A DNA stretch of 64,000 bases from Actinomycetales bacterium (GTDB taxonomy: Bacteria > Actinomycetota > Actinomycetes > S36-B12 > UBA5976): the NCBI GenBank assembly GCA_027484085.1, contig JAIXQF010000004.1, positions 134,162 to 198,161 of the forward strand, in the 5' to 3' direction. Under the pieces are notes generated by a model. The model saw only the letters and a program-made list of their open reading frames with translations, had not been told where the DNA came from and did not search any database. Below are positions 24,678 through 34,043 of this stretch, piece after piece (the first letter of the stretch is position 1; every line of letters starts with the position of its first letter). The translations under genes and the position numbers were made by a program.

Positions 24678-27449
24678 TTGTCGACACCACACCGTCTGGT
24701 TATCGTCGAATCACCAGCCAAGGCCAAAACCATCCAAAAATACCTTGGCCCAGGCTACGAAGTGACCGCATCAGTTGGCCACGTTCGCGACTTGCCCGAG
24801 CGCGCAGTTGATGTCCCGGCGGAAATCAAAAAGCAGCCTTGGGGCCGCATGGCTATCGACGTCAATGATGACTTCACCCCGTACTACGTTGTCAGCTCCA
24901 AAAAGAAGGACAAAGTTGCTGAACTAAAGCGGATGCTTGCAGACGCAGACGAATTGCTACTTGCAACTGACGAGGACCGTGAAGGTGAAGCAATTGCTTG
25001 GCACCTAATGGAAATTCTTCGACCAAAAGTTCCAGTGCGTCGAATGGTGTTCCACGAAATTACGCCAGAAGCTATCAGGCACGCAGCAGAGTCCACACGC
25101 GACCTTGATATGCAACTTGTTGATGCCCAAGAAACTCGCCGACTAATTGATCGCCTTTACGGCTTTGAAGTTTCACCAGTGCTTTGGCGCAAAGTTCAAG
25201 CAGGACTTTCTGCAGGTCGAGTGCAATCAGTCGCAACTCGACTAATCGTAGAAAAGGAGCGCGAGCGCATTGCATACAAGCGCGCGTCATACTGGGACAT
25301 CGAAGGAACTTTCGATCCACAATCTTTCAGCGCAAACTTAGTTGCGGTTGACGGCAAAAAGATTGCCCAAGGTAAAGATTTTGATTCCTTAGCTCAACTT
25401 AAAGACTCAAGTCTCGTTCACGTTGACGAAGCAACAGCCAAGAGTTTGTGTACATCACTTAGCGGTGCCAAGTTTGCGGTGCGTTCGGTTGATGACCGTC
25501 CATACTCAAGCAAACCAAAAGCCCCGTTCATGACTTCGACCATGCAGCAAGCTGCGTCAGGTCGATTGAAGTGGGGTGCGCAGCGAACCATGCGTGTTGC
25601 TCAAGCGTTGTATGAACGCGGATATATCACTTATATGCGTACCGACTCCACAACACTTTCGGATACTGCATTGAATGCAGCTCGCAAACAAGCCGCTGAA
25701 CTTTATGGCAGCGACCATGTTTCAGAAGCTCCTCGGCGTTACGATCGCAAAGTTAAGAATGCCCAGGAAGCGCACGAAGCAATCCGCCCAGCTGGCGATA
25801 CTTTCCGCACTCCCGCTGAAGTTGCCGGTGAATTGGTTGGCGATGAGTTTGCACTGTATGACTTGATCTGGAAGCGCACCGTAGCGAGCCAGATGGCAGA
25901 CGCCAAGGGAACTACTGCAACGATTCGCATTGGTGCAACTAGTGGCGATGGTCGCGATGCTGAATTCTCGGCTAGCGGAACCGTGATTACCTTCCGTGGT
26001 CACATGGCTGCTTACGATGATGCCGATGAAGATCAAGATGAGAAGAACGAAGCTCGTCGCCTGCCAGCGCTTAAGGTTGGTGATCCTGTTACGGCAGTAG
26101 CGCTAGAGCCAAGTGGTCACTCAACAAATCCGCCGGCTCGTTACACCGAAGCAACTCTGGTTCAAAAGTTAGAAGAGCTTGGAATTGGTCGACCTTCAAC
26201 TTATGCCGCAATTGTGAGCCGAATCATCGATCAGGGTTACGTGTGGAAGCGTGGTAGCGCATTAGTTCCGCACTTCTTGGCATTCACTGTCACTCGATTG
26301 ATGGAAGAGAATTTCACTCAACTTGTTGACTACGACTTCACTGCATCGCTGGAAGAAATTCTTGATGAAGTTGCCAATGGCGAACAAGGTCGACTTGAAG
26401 TTCTAAAGCGTTTCTACTTTGGCGAGAAAACCGAAGGTTCAATCTTCCCTGGTTTGGCGCCATTGGTTTCGGTTTACGGCGACATCGATGCTCGTGCGAT
26501 GGCATCCCTTCCAATCGAAGGCCATGAAGGAATCATTCGCGTTGGTAAGTATGGTCCGTACTTGGAACGCGGCGAAGGCGAAACCTTGCAGCGCGCAAAC
26601 ATCCCGCAAGATCTTGCACCGGATGAAATGACTGCCGAGAAAGCCGAAGAATTATTCAATGCACCATCAGGTGAGCGTGAACTTGGCATCGATCCCGAAA
26701 CTGAACGAGTCATCATGGCGAAGACTGGACGTTATGGTCCATACTTCACTGAAGTATTGCCAGAAGGTGCGCCAAAGAAAGAGAAGCCGCGCACGGCATC
26801 ATTGTTCTCAACAATGGATGTTGAGCAGGTCACTCTTGACGATGCACTTCGCATGTTTACTTTGCCTCGTGAGATTGGCTTAGACCCAACCGAAGGTGAG
26901 CCGATTACTTCACAGAATGGTCGATATGGACCGTACTTGTTGAAGGGTAAGGACTCGCGAACTCTGCCAGACGAAGAGTCAATCTTTAGCTGCACTCTTG
27001 AAGAGGCGCTGGCACTATTTGCTCAGCCAAAACTTCGTCGCGGTCGAGGGCAGGCTGCCGGTCCACTTAAGGTCGTTGGCGTTGACCCTTCAACTCAAAA
27101 AGAAGTTGTGGTTCGCGAAGGAAGATTTGGAATTTACATCACAGACGGCGAAACTAATGCCTCCTTGCGTGGTGGCGATTCAGTCGAAACTATTTCAATC
27201 GAACGCGCATCTGACTTATTGGCTGAGCGTCGCGCAGCGGGACCATCGGTAAAGAAGCCAGCGGCTCGAAAAGTCGCTGCGAAGAAGCCACCAGTGAAAA
27301 AGAAGTCCACTGCAAAGAAGAAGGCTGCAAAGAAAACGGTCGGTACCACGAAGGTAATTAGCGGAGCAGCGGCAAAAAAGGCTGCAGCAAAAACTAAGAC
27401 TGGCGTTGGTTCAGCGACAGTTGAATCTGAAGTCACACCCGTTAGTTAG
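24678..27449 (+). CDS. topA: DNA topoisomerase I
   Basis: The enzyme relaxes negative supercoils. The TTG at 24678 is preferred because aaggg lies seven bases upstream and the protein then opens LSTPHRLVIVESPAKAK, directly at the TOPRIM domain. The catalytic tyrosine is in YITYMRTDST, followed by GRPSTYAAI. The C-terminal half has repeated GRYGPY(F/L)-type topoisomerase C-terminal modules without zinc fingers, then a Lys/Ala-rich tail typical of actinobacterial TopA. It is the first gene of a topA-tmk-holB unit. Confidence 0.96.
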   Translation: MSTPHRLVIVESPAKAKTIQKYLGPGYEVTASVGHVRDLPERAVDVPAEIKKQPWGRMAIDVNDDFTPYYVVSSKKKDKVAELKRMLADADELLLATDEDREGEAIAWHLMEILRPKVPVRRMVFHEITPEAIRHAAESTRDLDMQLVDAQETRRLIDRLYGFEVSPVLWRKVQAGLSAGRVQSVATRLIVEKERERIAYKRASYWDIEGTFDPQSFSANLVAVDGKKIAQGKDFDSLAQLKDSSLVHVDEATAKSLCTSLSGAKFAVRSVDDRPYSSKPKAPFMTSTMQQAASGRLKWGAQRTMRVAQALYERGYITYMRTDSTTLSDTALNAARKQAAELYGSDHVSEAPRRYDRKVKNAQEAHEAIRPAGDTFRTPAEVAGELVGDEFALYDLIWKRTVASQMADAKGTTATIRIGATSGDGRDAEFSASGTVITFRGHMAAYDDADEDQDEKNEARRLPALKVGDPVTAVALEPSGHSTNPPARYTEATLVQKLEELGIGRPSTYAAIVSRIIDQGYVWKRGSALVPHFLAFTVTRLMEENFTQLVDYDFTASLEEILDEVANGEQGRLEVLKRFYFGEKTEGSIFPGLAPLVSVYGDIDARAMASLPIEGHEGIIRVGKYGPYLERGEGETLQRANIPQDLAPDEMTAEKAEELFNAPSGERELGIDPETERVIMAKTGRYGPYFTEVLPEGAPKKEKPRTASLFSTMDVEQVTLDDALRMFTLPREIGLDPTEGEPITSQNGRYGPYLLKGKDSRTLPDEESIFSCTLEEALALFAQPKLRRGRGQAAGPLKVVGVDPSTQKEVVVREGRFGIYITDGETNASLRGGDSVETISIERASDLLAERRAAGPSVKKPAARKVAAKKPPVKKKSTAKKKAAKKTVGTTKVISGAAAKKAAAKTKTGVGSATVESEVTPVS

Positions 27450-27459
27450 AGTTTGAGTC

Positions 27460-28080
27460 GTGACTACTGGTTTATTTATTGCAATTGAAGGCGGTGAGGG
27501 CGCTGGAAAATCTACACATTCCAAGCGCCTAGCTGAATACTTGCAATCCCTTGGTCATGAAGTAGTTCTGACGCGTGAGCCAGGTGGCACCCCAACTGCG
27601 GAGAAGATTCGCAAGATCTTGCTTGACCCAGAAATCACTGACATGCCTGATCACACCGAGGCCTTGCTTTTTGCAGCCTCGCGTGCAGATCATGCGGCAA
27701 ATTTAATTCGACCAGCTCTTGAACGCGGTGCCACCGTAATCTGCGATCGGTACTTCGATTCGTCCGTGGCCTATCAAGGATTCTCTCGAGGGCTAGGCGC
27801 TGAAAAGGTGCGAGACCTAAGCCTTTGGGCAACTGGAAATTTGATTCCTGATTTCACGATTTACCTAGATGTTCCGGCCGAAGCTGGCGAACAACGCATG
27901 GATGGCACAGATCGAATGGAAATTCAGTCGCGTGATTTTCATGAGGCAGTTCATCAAGCCTTCCGAGATATTGCTGCTGGATCTCCGTACCCAAATGTAG
28001 TTATCGATGCGACTGCGCCTAAAGACGATGTTGCCGCTGCAATTCGAATCGCTATTGACGGAGTCCTTGAATCACGATGA
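27460..28080 (+). CDS. tmk: thymidylate kinase
   Basis: It phosphorylates dTMP to dTDP. The 206 residues show the P-loop GGEGAGKST, the DRYFDSSVAYQG motif and the lid region near RMDGTDRME. The start is a GTG. Eleven bases separate it from topA, and it overlaps holB by four bases (atga). Confidence 0.95.
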   Translation: MTTGLFIAIEGGEGAGKSTHSKRLAEYLQSLGHEVVLTREPGGTPTAEKIRKILLDPEITDMPDHTEALLFAASRADHAANLIRPALERGATVICDRYFDSSVAYQGFSRGLGAEKVRDLSLWATGNLIPDFTIYLDVPAEAGEQRMDGTDRMEIQSRDFHEAVHQAFRDIAAGSPYPNVVIDATAPKDDVAAAIRIAIDGVLESR

Positions 28081-29270
28081 GTGTTTTTGATTCGTTGATT
28101 GGTCAAGAGCATGCTGTCGAAGAAATGAAACATGCCGTCGCTGACGCTGCAAAAGTTGCAATCGGTGAGCGTGGTGACGCAATGACGCATGCTTGGTTAA
28201 TTACTGGGCCGCCTGGAAGTGGCAGAAGCACGTTGGCATTAGCGTTCGCGGCCTCACTTGTTTGTCCAAATGGGGGTTGCGGTGAATGCATCGAATGTCG
28301 AAACGTAGCAGCCGGCGTTCATCCAGATGTCGAACACATCATTCCGGAAGGCATCAATTACAAAGTTGAAGCTACGCGCAATCTAATCGAACGAGCATCG
28401 TTACTGCCTACTCGCTCACCGTGGCACATCATCGTGGTTGAAGATGTCGATAGATTCCGCATTGATGCAGCTTCTACTCTGCTCAAGTCTTTAGAAGAAC
28501 CACCACCAGCCACGGTTTGGCTGCTATGTGCTCCGACGGTTGATGATGTATTCCCAACAATCCGCAGTCGTTGTCGCCATGTCGCGTTAACTTCTCCGAC
28601 GTTTGCGGCCATCTCCCAACAGCTAACAACTCGGTTTGGAATCGATGCTGCGATGGCTGCTTGGGCAACACGTGCCGCGCAAGGACACATTGGTCGTGCC
28701 AGAGCACTTGCAACAGACGAGAACGTGCGACTTCGTCGAAAACAAATTTTAGATATCCCAACAAATCTGCGAGTCGTAAGTTCTTGCTTTGATCAGGCAA
28801 ACAAAATCGTTGCTAGTGCGAATGCAGATGCTGATGCCATCGTTACGCCACTTGACCATGATGATGATCAAGACATTAGAACGGCATTTGGTGAAGGCGC
28901 TGAAGGTAAGGGCCTGAAGTCTGTCGAACGTCAAATGAAAAGTGCACTTAAGGATCTAGATGATCGGGCAAAATCTCGCCGCCGCCGAGTGTTAAGCGAT
29001 CAATACGATCGAGTTCTATTGGATTTGACCGGTTATTACCGTGACGTATTGGTGGTTCAAGCAGGAGCCGAAGTTGAACTTATCAACGAGGAATTGCGTG
29101 AATCCATCGAACGGGTAGCAGGCACCGATGATGAATCTGCAACCTTAAGAAGAATCGCTGCAATCAATGAAGCTCGTGATCAGATTAATTCCAACGTCAA
29201 TCCACTAAATGTGTTCGAGTCTCTGTTGGTAAGCCTGCGCGACCCAAGACTTACCGCAATTGTTGGATAG
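28077..29270 (+). CDS. holB: DNA polymerase III delta' subunit
   Basis: This clamp-loader subunit of 397 residues has a degenerate P-loop GPPGSGRST, with Arg in place of the ATP-binding Lys as expected for the non-hydrolysing delta' subunit. A four-cysteine zinc module CPNGGCGECIEC follows, then the SRC-type motif in TIRSRCRHV. A charged C-terminal segment of about 150 residues matches actinobacterial versions. It is coupled to tmk by an atga overlap. Confidence 0.92.
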   Translation: MSVFDSLIGQEHAVEEMKHAVADAAKVAIGERGDAMTHAWLITGPPGSGRSTLALAFAASLVCPNGGCGECIECRNVAAGVHPDVEHIIPEGINYKVEATRNLIERASLLPTRSPWHIIVVEDVDRFRIDAASTLLKSLEEPPPATVWLLCAPTVDDVFPTIRSRCRHVALTSPTFAAISQQLTTRFGIDAAMAAWATRAAQGHIGRARALATDENVRLRRKQILDIPTNLRVVSSCFDQANKIVASANADADAIVTPLDHDDDQDIRTAFGEGAEGKGLKSVERQMKSALKDLDDRAKSRRRRVLSDQYDRVLLDLTGYYRDVLVVQAGAEVELINEELRESIERVAGTDDESATLRRIAAINEARDQINSNVNPLNVFESLLVSLRDPRLTAIVG

Positions 29271-29326
29271 TTTCCTATTTATCTTTTCTGGTTTAAAGTC
29301 AGGGTAAATACTTTTTGGGAGCCTTC

Positions 29327-30862
29327 TTGCGAAAATTTCTGGTAACTGGCCTAGCCCTTTTTGTTGGAATAGTTGCAACGCTTGGTTACCAGTTAGCCCA
29401 ATCTGATTCCAGTGAAAATGGCTCACCAAAGCCAAATCAAAGTGCGACAGTGCCTCAAGGGGAGGGACTTGATGGATACTACGCGCAGCAACTCGATTGG
29501 TCTGAATGTAACGACGGATTTGAGTGCGCAACCTTTAATGTGCCAATAGATTACGCAAATCCCGCTGACGGTGCATTGCAAATTTCAGTCATTCGGGTAC
29601 TTGCCACTGGTACGGCTAGGGGATCACTGGTTTTGAATCCGGGTGGCCCTGGCGGATCTGGTATTGAATACGCCACTTATGCCGAGTATGTTGTCAGCGA
29701 AACATTGCGCGAGAATTTCGACATCGTTGGTTTTGATCCTCGCGGCGTAGGCGAAAGTACTCCGGTTGAATGTTTGGACGATACCCAAACCGAGCAGTAC
29801 ATCGCGATAGATGGCTCACCTGATAACCAAACTGAAGTTGATGAAGCCCAAGCCATGTCTAAGTTGTTTGCGCAAACTTGTGCAACTAACTCACCGGATA
29901 CATATAAGTTCCTCGACACCGTTAGTGCCACAAGAGATATAGACATTCTGCGCGCGCTATTGGGTGACGAGAAGTTGAACTGGCTTGGCAAGAGCTACGG
30001 CACTTTCCTCGGCGCAACTTATGCGGATCTTTTTCCAGACAGAGTTGGTCGAATGTTGCTTGATGGCGCCATCGATCCAAAGTTGAATAACGAACAGCTT
30101 TCTTATGGGCAAGCGCTCGGTTTTGAACTTGCTTTGAAAAGGTTCGTAGCTGATTGCGCAACCAGAGGTGACTGCCCACTTTCTGCTGGCGGCAAAGTTG
30201 GAATTAGCGAAGTTACTGAACTGCTTTCAGATCTTGATTCAAATCCGGTAACTCTCGATGATGGTCGTCTTTTCACGCAAGCAATGGGAACTTTAGGTGT
30301 TGTTGGCTCGTTGTATGACAAGCAATATGGATGGCCAGATCTGCGAACGAACTTAAGTCTTGCCTTCACCGGCGATTTCTCTGGACTTGCAACCAGTGTT
30401 GATTTTTATACCGGCAGACAGATGGATGGAAGTTTCAAAGACAACTCAAATGATGCAATTGCTGCGGTTAATTGCCTGGATCGACCAGATCGCGCCACAA
30501 CAGAACAAACTATTGCTTTGGCTAGTAAGTGGAAGAAGGTAGCGCCGAACTTTGGTGAGTACCTTGCCTGGAGCAACATCAGTTGCAGTTACTGGCTAGC
30601 GGAAGCAACTGGTGTTCCAAAGGAGATTTCGGCGCCAGGCACTCCAACCATTTTGGTAGTTGGAACTGTAAACGATCCGGCAACTCCTTATGCCTGGAGC
30701 CAGGCATTAGCCGCGCAGCTATCAAAGGGAGTTTTGTTAACGCTGGATGGGGATGGCCACACTGCTTATTACCAAGGGTCTGACTGTATCGACGAAGTAG
30801 TCGACAATTTTTACCTGACGGGTGAAGCTGAATCAGACATTATCTGCACCGATGGACCATGA
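29327..30862 (+). CDS. secreted alpha/beta hydrolase, tripeptidyl-aminopeptidase (TAP) family
   Basis: The TTG at 29327 has gggag five bases upstream and opens with a signal or anchor segment (RKFLVTGLALFVGIVATLGYQ less its ends); the TTG 12 bases earlier is less well placed. The oxyanion motif NPGGPGGSG, nucleophile serine in GKSYGTFLG, acid residue in VNDPATP and histidine in GDGHTAY complete the triad. This family (SlpD/E, TAP) cleaves short peptides from N termini outside the cell. Position after holB is conserved in actinobacteria. Confidence 0.9.
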   Translation: MRKFLVTGLALFVGIVATLGYQLAQSDSSENGSPKPNQSATVPQGEGLDGYYAQQLDWSECNDGFECATFNVPIDYANPADGALQISVIRVLATGTARGSLVLNPGGPGGSGIEYATYAEYVVSETLRENFDIVGFDPRGVGESTPVECLDDTQTEQYIAIDGSPDNQTEVDEAQAMSKLFAQTCATNSPDTYKFLDTVSATRDIDILRALLGDEKLNWLGKSYGTFLGATYADLFPDRVGRMLLDGAIDPKLNNEQLSYGQALGFELALKRFVADCATRGDCPLSAGGKVGISEVTELLSDLDSNPVTLDDGRLFTQAMGTLGVVGSLYDKQYGWPDLRTNLSLAFTGDFSGLATSVDFYTGRQMDGSFKDNSNDAIAAVNCLDRPDRATTEQTIALASKWKKVAPNFGEYLAWSNISCSYWLAEATGVPKEISAPGTPTILVVGTVNDPATPYAWSQALAAQLSKGVLLTLDGDGHTAYYQGSDCIDEVVDNFYLTGEAESDIICTDGP

Positions 30863-30904
30863 CACCTGGTTTGAATAACGCGGGATTGCATTAGAGTTAA
30901 AAGC

Positions 30905-31522
30905 GTGTCCAGCAGAATTGGAAGCGAATTAATGGAAACCGAACTAGAAACTAAGAGCTATCGTCAAACGGCGTGGATTCTTCTGGTCACTGGAATCATT
31001 GGCATTTTCGCCTCCATCGAATTGATAATTCAAAAAATTGCGGTACTAAAGAACCCTGATTTTGTTCCAAACTGCGACATAAACCCAGTGCTCTCTTGTG
31101 GATCAGTAATCAATACCGAGCAAGCATCCTTGTTTGGATTCCCAAATCCGATCCTTGGCGTAATTGGCTTCACCGTTGTGATTATGTTTGGTGCACTTCT
31201 ATTGACCGGTGTAGTTCTACCGAAGGCGATGTGGCTTGGACTGAACCTTGGCGCGTTGGCTGGAATGGTTTTTGTTATCTGGTTGGTAACCCAAAGCCTT
31301 TACGTAATCGGTGCGCTTTGCCCATGGTGCATGGTGGTTTGGTCAATAACAATTCCAATTTTCTGGCAAGTGACAACCGACAATCTTGTAAGCAATCGAT
31401 TGAGTCTTGGTAAATCTGTTTCTGAAATCATTGTGACTTTGAAATGGATCCTCGTTGGTGCGTCCTACTTAATCATCATTGCTTTGATTTTTGTTCGTTG
31501 GCAAGACTTTTGGCTTAAGTAG
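30905..31522 (+). CDS. VKOR-family quinone-linked disulfide-forming membrane protein
   Basis: The bacterial VKOR homologue re-oxidises DsbA-type thioredoxins with quinone, replacing DsbB. The 205 residues include about five membrane helices, the loop cysteines C57 and C65 and the active-site CPWC (C139/C142). No fused or adjacent DsbA-like gene is seen. tagagt lies seven bases before the GTG, which suggests a leaderless message. Confidence 0.92.
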   Translation: MSSRIGSELMETELETKSYRQTAWILLVTGIIGIFASIELIIQKIAVLKNPDFVPNCDINPVLSCGSVINTEQASLFGFPNPILGVIGFTVVIMFGALLLTGVVLPKAMWLGLNLGALAGMVFVIWLVTQSLYVIGALCPWCMVVWSITIPIFWQVTTDNLVSNRLSLGKSVSEIIVTLKWILVGASYLIIIALIFVRWQDFWLK

Positions 31523-31542
31523 CCACTTAAGTTTCTATAGGT

Positions 31543-32235
31543 ATGGCCTCTTCAAAACAACTTGTTGCTACTCTTCGAAAAAAATTCTCGAAACATGCTG
31601 ATCAAGAGATAGCTGATGGCGCTGCCGCGTATATGCGGAATCAATTTGAATTTCTTGGAATAAAAACTCCACTGCGCCGCGAATTAGCAAAAAGCTTGGT
31701 GCAAAAATCCAAAGATTTGTCCGAGTCTGAATTGGTTGCGTTGTGTAAAGAATTGTGGATGCAGCCAGAGCGAGAGTTTCATTACATTGCATGTGACCTG
31801 TTGGCAAAGAATGCTAAGCGACTTTCACCTACCTATGTAAAACGAGATGCCCCATGGTTCATCAAGAACAAGTCATGGTGGGACACCGTAGATTCAGTTC
31901 GTAAATCAATTGAGATTGTTGTATCGGCAAATCCGGAACTTAAATCCGAAATGGAAAAGTGGATCGTTAGCAATAACATTTGGATGGTTCGATCCGCATT
32001 GATTCATCAACTGACACTTGGCCGTAAAACTGATGCAGACTTGCTGTTTAAGTTCTGTGAAATTCAGGCCACCGAAAAAGAATTTTTTGTATCCAAGGGT
32101 TTGGGCTGGGCGCTTCGCAGCTACTCTTACGTTGACCCAAAGGCGGTCAAGAAGTTTGTCAAAGACCACCCCGAACTCACGCCACTTGCAAAGCGCGAAG
32201 GTCTGAAGGCAATTAACCGAAAATCTGATTCCTAG
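31543..32235 (+). CDS. AlkD-like DNA alkylation repair protein
   Basis: This is a 230-residue all-helical, HEAT-like repeat glycosylase. KSWWDTVDSV holds the aromatic and acidic residues that cradle N3/N7-alkylpurines in the family, followed by WMVRSALIHQL and EFFVSKGLGWALRSYS. It excises alkylated bases without base flipping. It follows VKOR by 20 bases; no functional link is apparent. Confidence 0.9.
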   Translation: MASSKQLVATLRKKFSKHADQEIADGAAAYMRNQFEFLGIKTPLRRELAKSLVQKSKDLSESELVALCKELWMQPEREFHYIACDLLAKNAKRLSPTYVKRDAPWFIKNKSWWDTVDSVRKSIEIVVSANPELKSEMEKWIVSNNIWMVRSALIHQLTLGRKTDADLLFKFCEIQATEKEFFVSKGLGWALRSYSYVDPKAVKKFVKDHPELTPLAKREGLKAINRKSDS

Positions 32236-32271
32236 AGTTCTAATAGAATGTCAAAGTTGCTTTCGCAGCAC

Positions 32272-32343
32272 GCCACCTTAGCTCAGGGGTAGAGCAACGC
32301 ACTCGTAATGCGTAGGTCCAGGGTTCAAATCCCTGAGGTGGCT
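32272..32343 (+). tRNA. tRNA-Thr(CGT)
   Basis: Standard 72-base cloverleaf: acceptor gccacct/aggtggc, D-arm gctc/gagc, anticodon stem acgca/tgcgt with loop ctcgtaa (CGT), T-arm ggttcaaatcc. CCA is not encoded. Confidence 0.96.
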
Positions 32344-32475
32344 CGAACAAATCTTAGATTTGCGAGAGCCTCTATTTGGGATTTGGGAGCCGATTGCATG
32401 ATTTGTATGAATCATTTGCAATCGGAATGGCAATTTGATTTTGCTTTCTTACGACGGTTCTGACAGGTGGCTCGA
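32344..32475 (+). repeat. tRNA-linked element B, downstream of tRNA-Thr(CGT)
   Basis: After a small caaatc-tta-gatttg hairpin come the box ggatttgggag (32379-32389), a 32-base hairpin (32392-32423, the same length and bulge as in element A), the box cgacggttc (32452-32460) and a copy of the tRNA-Thr 3' end (aggtggctcga at 32465-32475, matching 32336-32346). The orientation relative to the tRNA is the same as for elements A and C. Confidence 0.7.
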
Positions 32476-32562
32476 TGGTATTCCTTAGGGATAACCCCAG
32501 ACTTTGCCCAATAGTGGCCAAAATTTTCTCCACATCCAATTAACTGCTGGTAACTTTCTGGC

Positions 32563-33921
32563 ATGAAACTTTCTAAGGTCAGCATCGTTGGCGCTCTTGC
32601 ACTCGCTTTTTCATCTTTAGTCGCTCCTTCACAGGCATCAGTGACTTATCCGATCGAGTTTGCTGAATTTCCGGCTTGCTCTGCCCCGTCAAGTACGAAT
32701 TGCTATTCAAATCCGGAAGTAAAACTCCCTGGCGAATCCGATTGGTCAACACCACCTTCTGACATTTACTTCAGAATCTCTGGATTCGACATCGCACGTA
32801 GTCCGTCTTTAGTAATTGACATGCGTCGGAACTACGGTTACATCGGCGATCAAGATTTGAGTCCGGTGCTTCCTTATGGCACTGAAATAAAGGTCGATGT
32901 CAACACGGGCACATGGCAACCAAACCCGCAAGCTAATGGAGTTAGTGTTGTCCGTAGCTTTTCTCAAGCCAAGGATTCAAATCAAAATTGGATCACATCC
33001 GTCCACTTCTCTACGATTAATTGGTCACCAGCTTCAAATTGCTATATCGAAGAAAACTTCGCAGATAGTTGCTTGAATCCCGGTACCCCAGGTGAATTTG
33101 ATGAGCAGGGTTTCTGGGAGGACTACCAATCATTTGCTCAAGTTGTTTTCTGGGGTGTGGAGCTTTCAGCTGACGCAGAAACTCTTGCTCAACGTCGCTT
33201 GTGGGATGGCATGATTATTTCCAGTAATGCCTCAAGCAGCGGAAGCCCTTACTTCGATCAAGCGTCGAGTAGTTGGATAATTAAAACCGCAGGTCCTGGA
33301 CGATACAAAGACGGAACCACAACAAACTGGCTTTATTTCCAGGCGTTTATTCCAGATCGTTCGATTGAAGCGCTACTGGGCACGCCAGCCGGAGAAAGCT
33401 TGAGTAGCATCAGCTTTACGCGCCAAGATGCCAATACCGCAACGGCAAGCACTCCATCAGGTTCCAGAATAGAACGGGTTACCGGTGGAATCTTGATCAC
33501 AATGCCACGTTACACATTTGACACGAATCCAGGAACGCCACCGAGTGTTTACTCCGTGCGTAATGTGGCGACTACGCGACAAGCAGATTCTTTCGCTCCC
33601 AGTTTCGTAGCCGCACCTCGGGCTAGTACTTTTAAGATCACGATCAAGAAGAAGGCTGCCGCTGTTATTCCGCCGAGCAAGCCATCCTTTAAGAGTGCCA
33701 GTGTGCGCAGTAAGACAATTACATTAGTTGCGAAAGCTACTGCACGTGCAACCTCTTATCAAGCAAGTTGCAGCAAGGGTCGCACAGTTAAATCCGTGAC
33801 ATCCCGCACAACGACACTCAAATTCACCAATATGGCAAAGGGGACTTGGACCTGCAAGATTCGTGCCAAGAACTCAAAAATTGGTGCTTGGTCATCAACA
33901 AAGAACCTTAGAATTCGATAA
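32563..33921 (+). CDS. secreted protein of unknown function with fibronectin-like C terminus
   Basis: The 452-residue product has a Sec signal (MKLSKVSIVGALALAFSSLV, then SQASV as a plausible cleavage site). The central part is rich in Trp, Ser and Pro and has four early cysteines (about residues 38-50 and 165-176), which could form disulfides. The last 85 residues (PSKPSFKSASVRSKTITL onward) look like a single beta-sandwich repeat, probably cell-wall or substrate binding. I do not recognise the main domain. A terminator follows. Confidence 0.75.
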   Translation: MKLSKVSIVGALALAFSSLVAPSQASVTYPIEFAEFPACSAPSSTNCYSNPEVKLPGESDWSTPPSDIYFRISGFDIARSPSLVIDMRRNYGYIGDQDLSPVLPYGTEIKVDVNTGTWQPNPQANGVSVVRSFSQAKDSNQNWITSVHFSTINWSPASNCYIEENFADSCLNPGTPGEFDEQGFWEDYQSFAQVVFWGVELSADAETLAQRRLWDGMIISSNASSSGSPYFDQASSSWIIKTAGPGRYKDGTTTNWLYFQAFIPDRSIEALLGTPAGESLSSISFTRQDANTATASTPSGSRIERVTGGILITMPRYTFDTNPGTPPSVYSVRNVATTRQADSFAPSFVAAPRASTFKITIKKKAAAVIPPSKPSFKSASVRSKTITLVAKATARATSYQASCSKGRTVKSVTSRTTTLKFTNMAKGTWTCKIRAKNSKIGAWSSTKNLRIR

Positions 33922-33935
33922 GTTAACAAAAAATT

Positions 33936-33966
33936 GTGGCTCTGATGATTTAGAGCCACCATTTTT
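33936..33966. terminator. terminator between the secreted protein and the lipoprotein hydrolase
   Basis: Eight-base arms gtggctct/agagccac followed by a T-run; an A-run on the other side allows use by both convergent genes. Confidence 0.88.
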
Positions 33967-34043
33967 AATTTGCTTTTGATTCCAAAACTGCAAGGTATTC
34001 AAATTGCAATTTAGTAACCCTAGCGGAATCTGAATCTCTGCGA

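Noticed and set aside
24954-25096. Long frames antisense to topA, hppA, serS and other genes
   Set aside because: They lack start signals and family motifs, and lie wholly within well-supported genes in the other frame.
28204-28236. Loss of ATP binding in holB as evidence of decay
   Set aside because: Arg in place of the P-loop Lys is expected for the delta' subunit.
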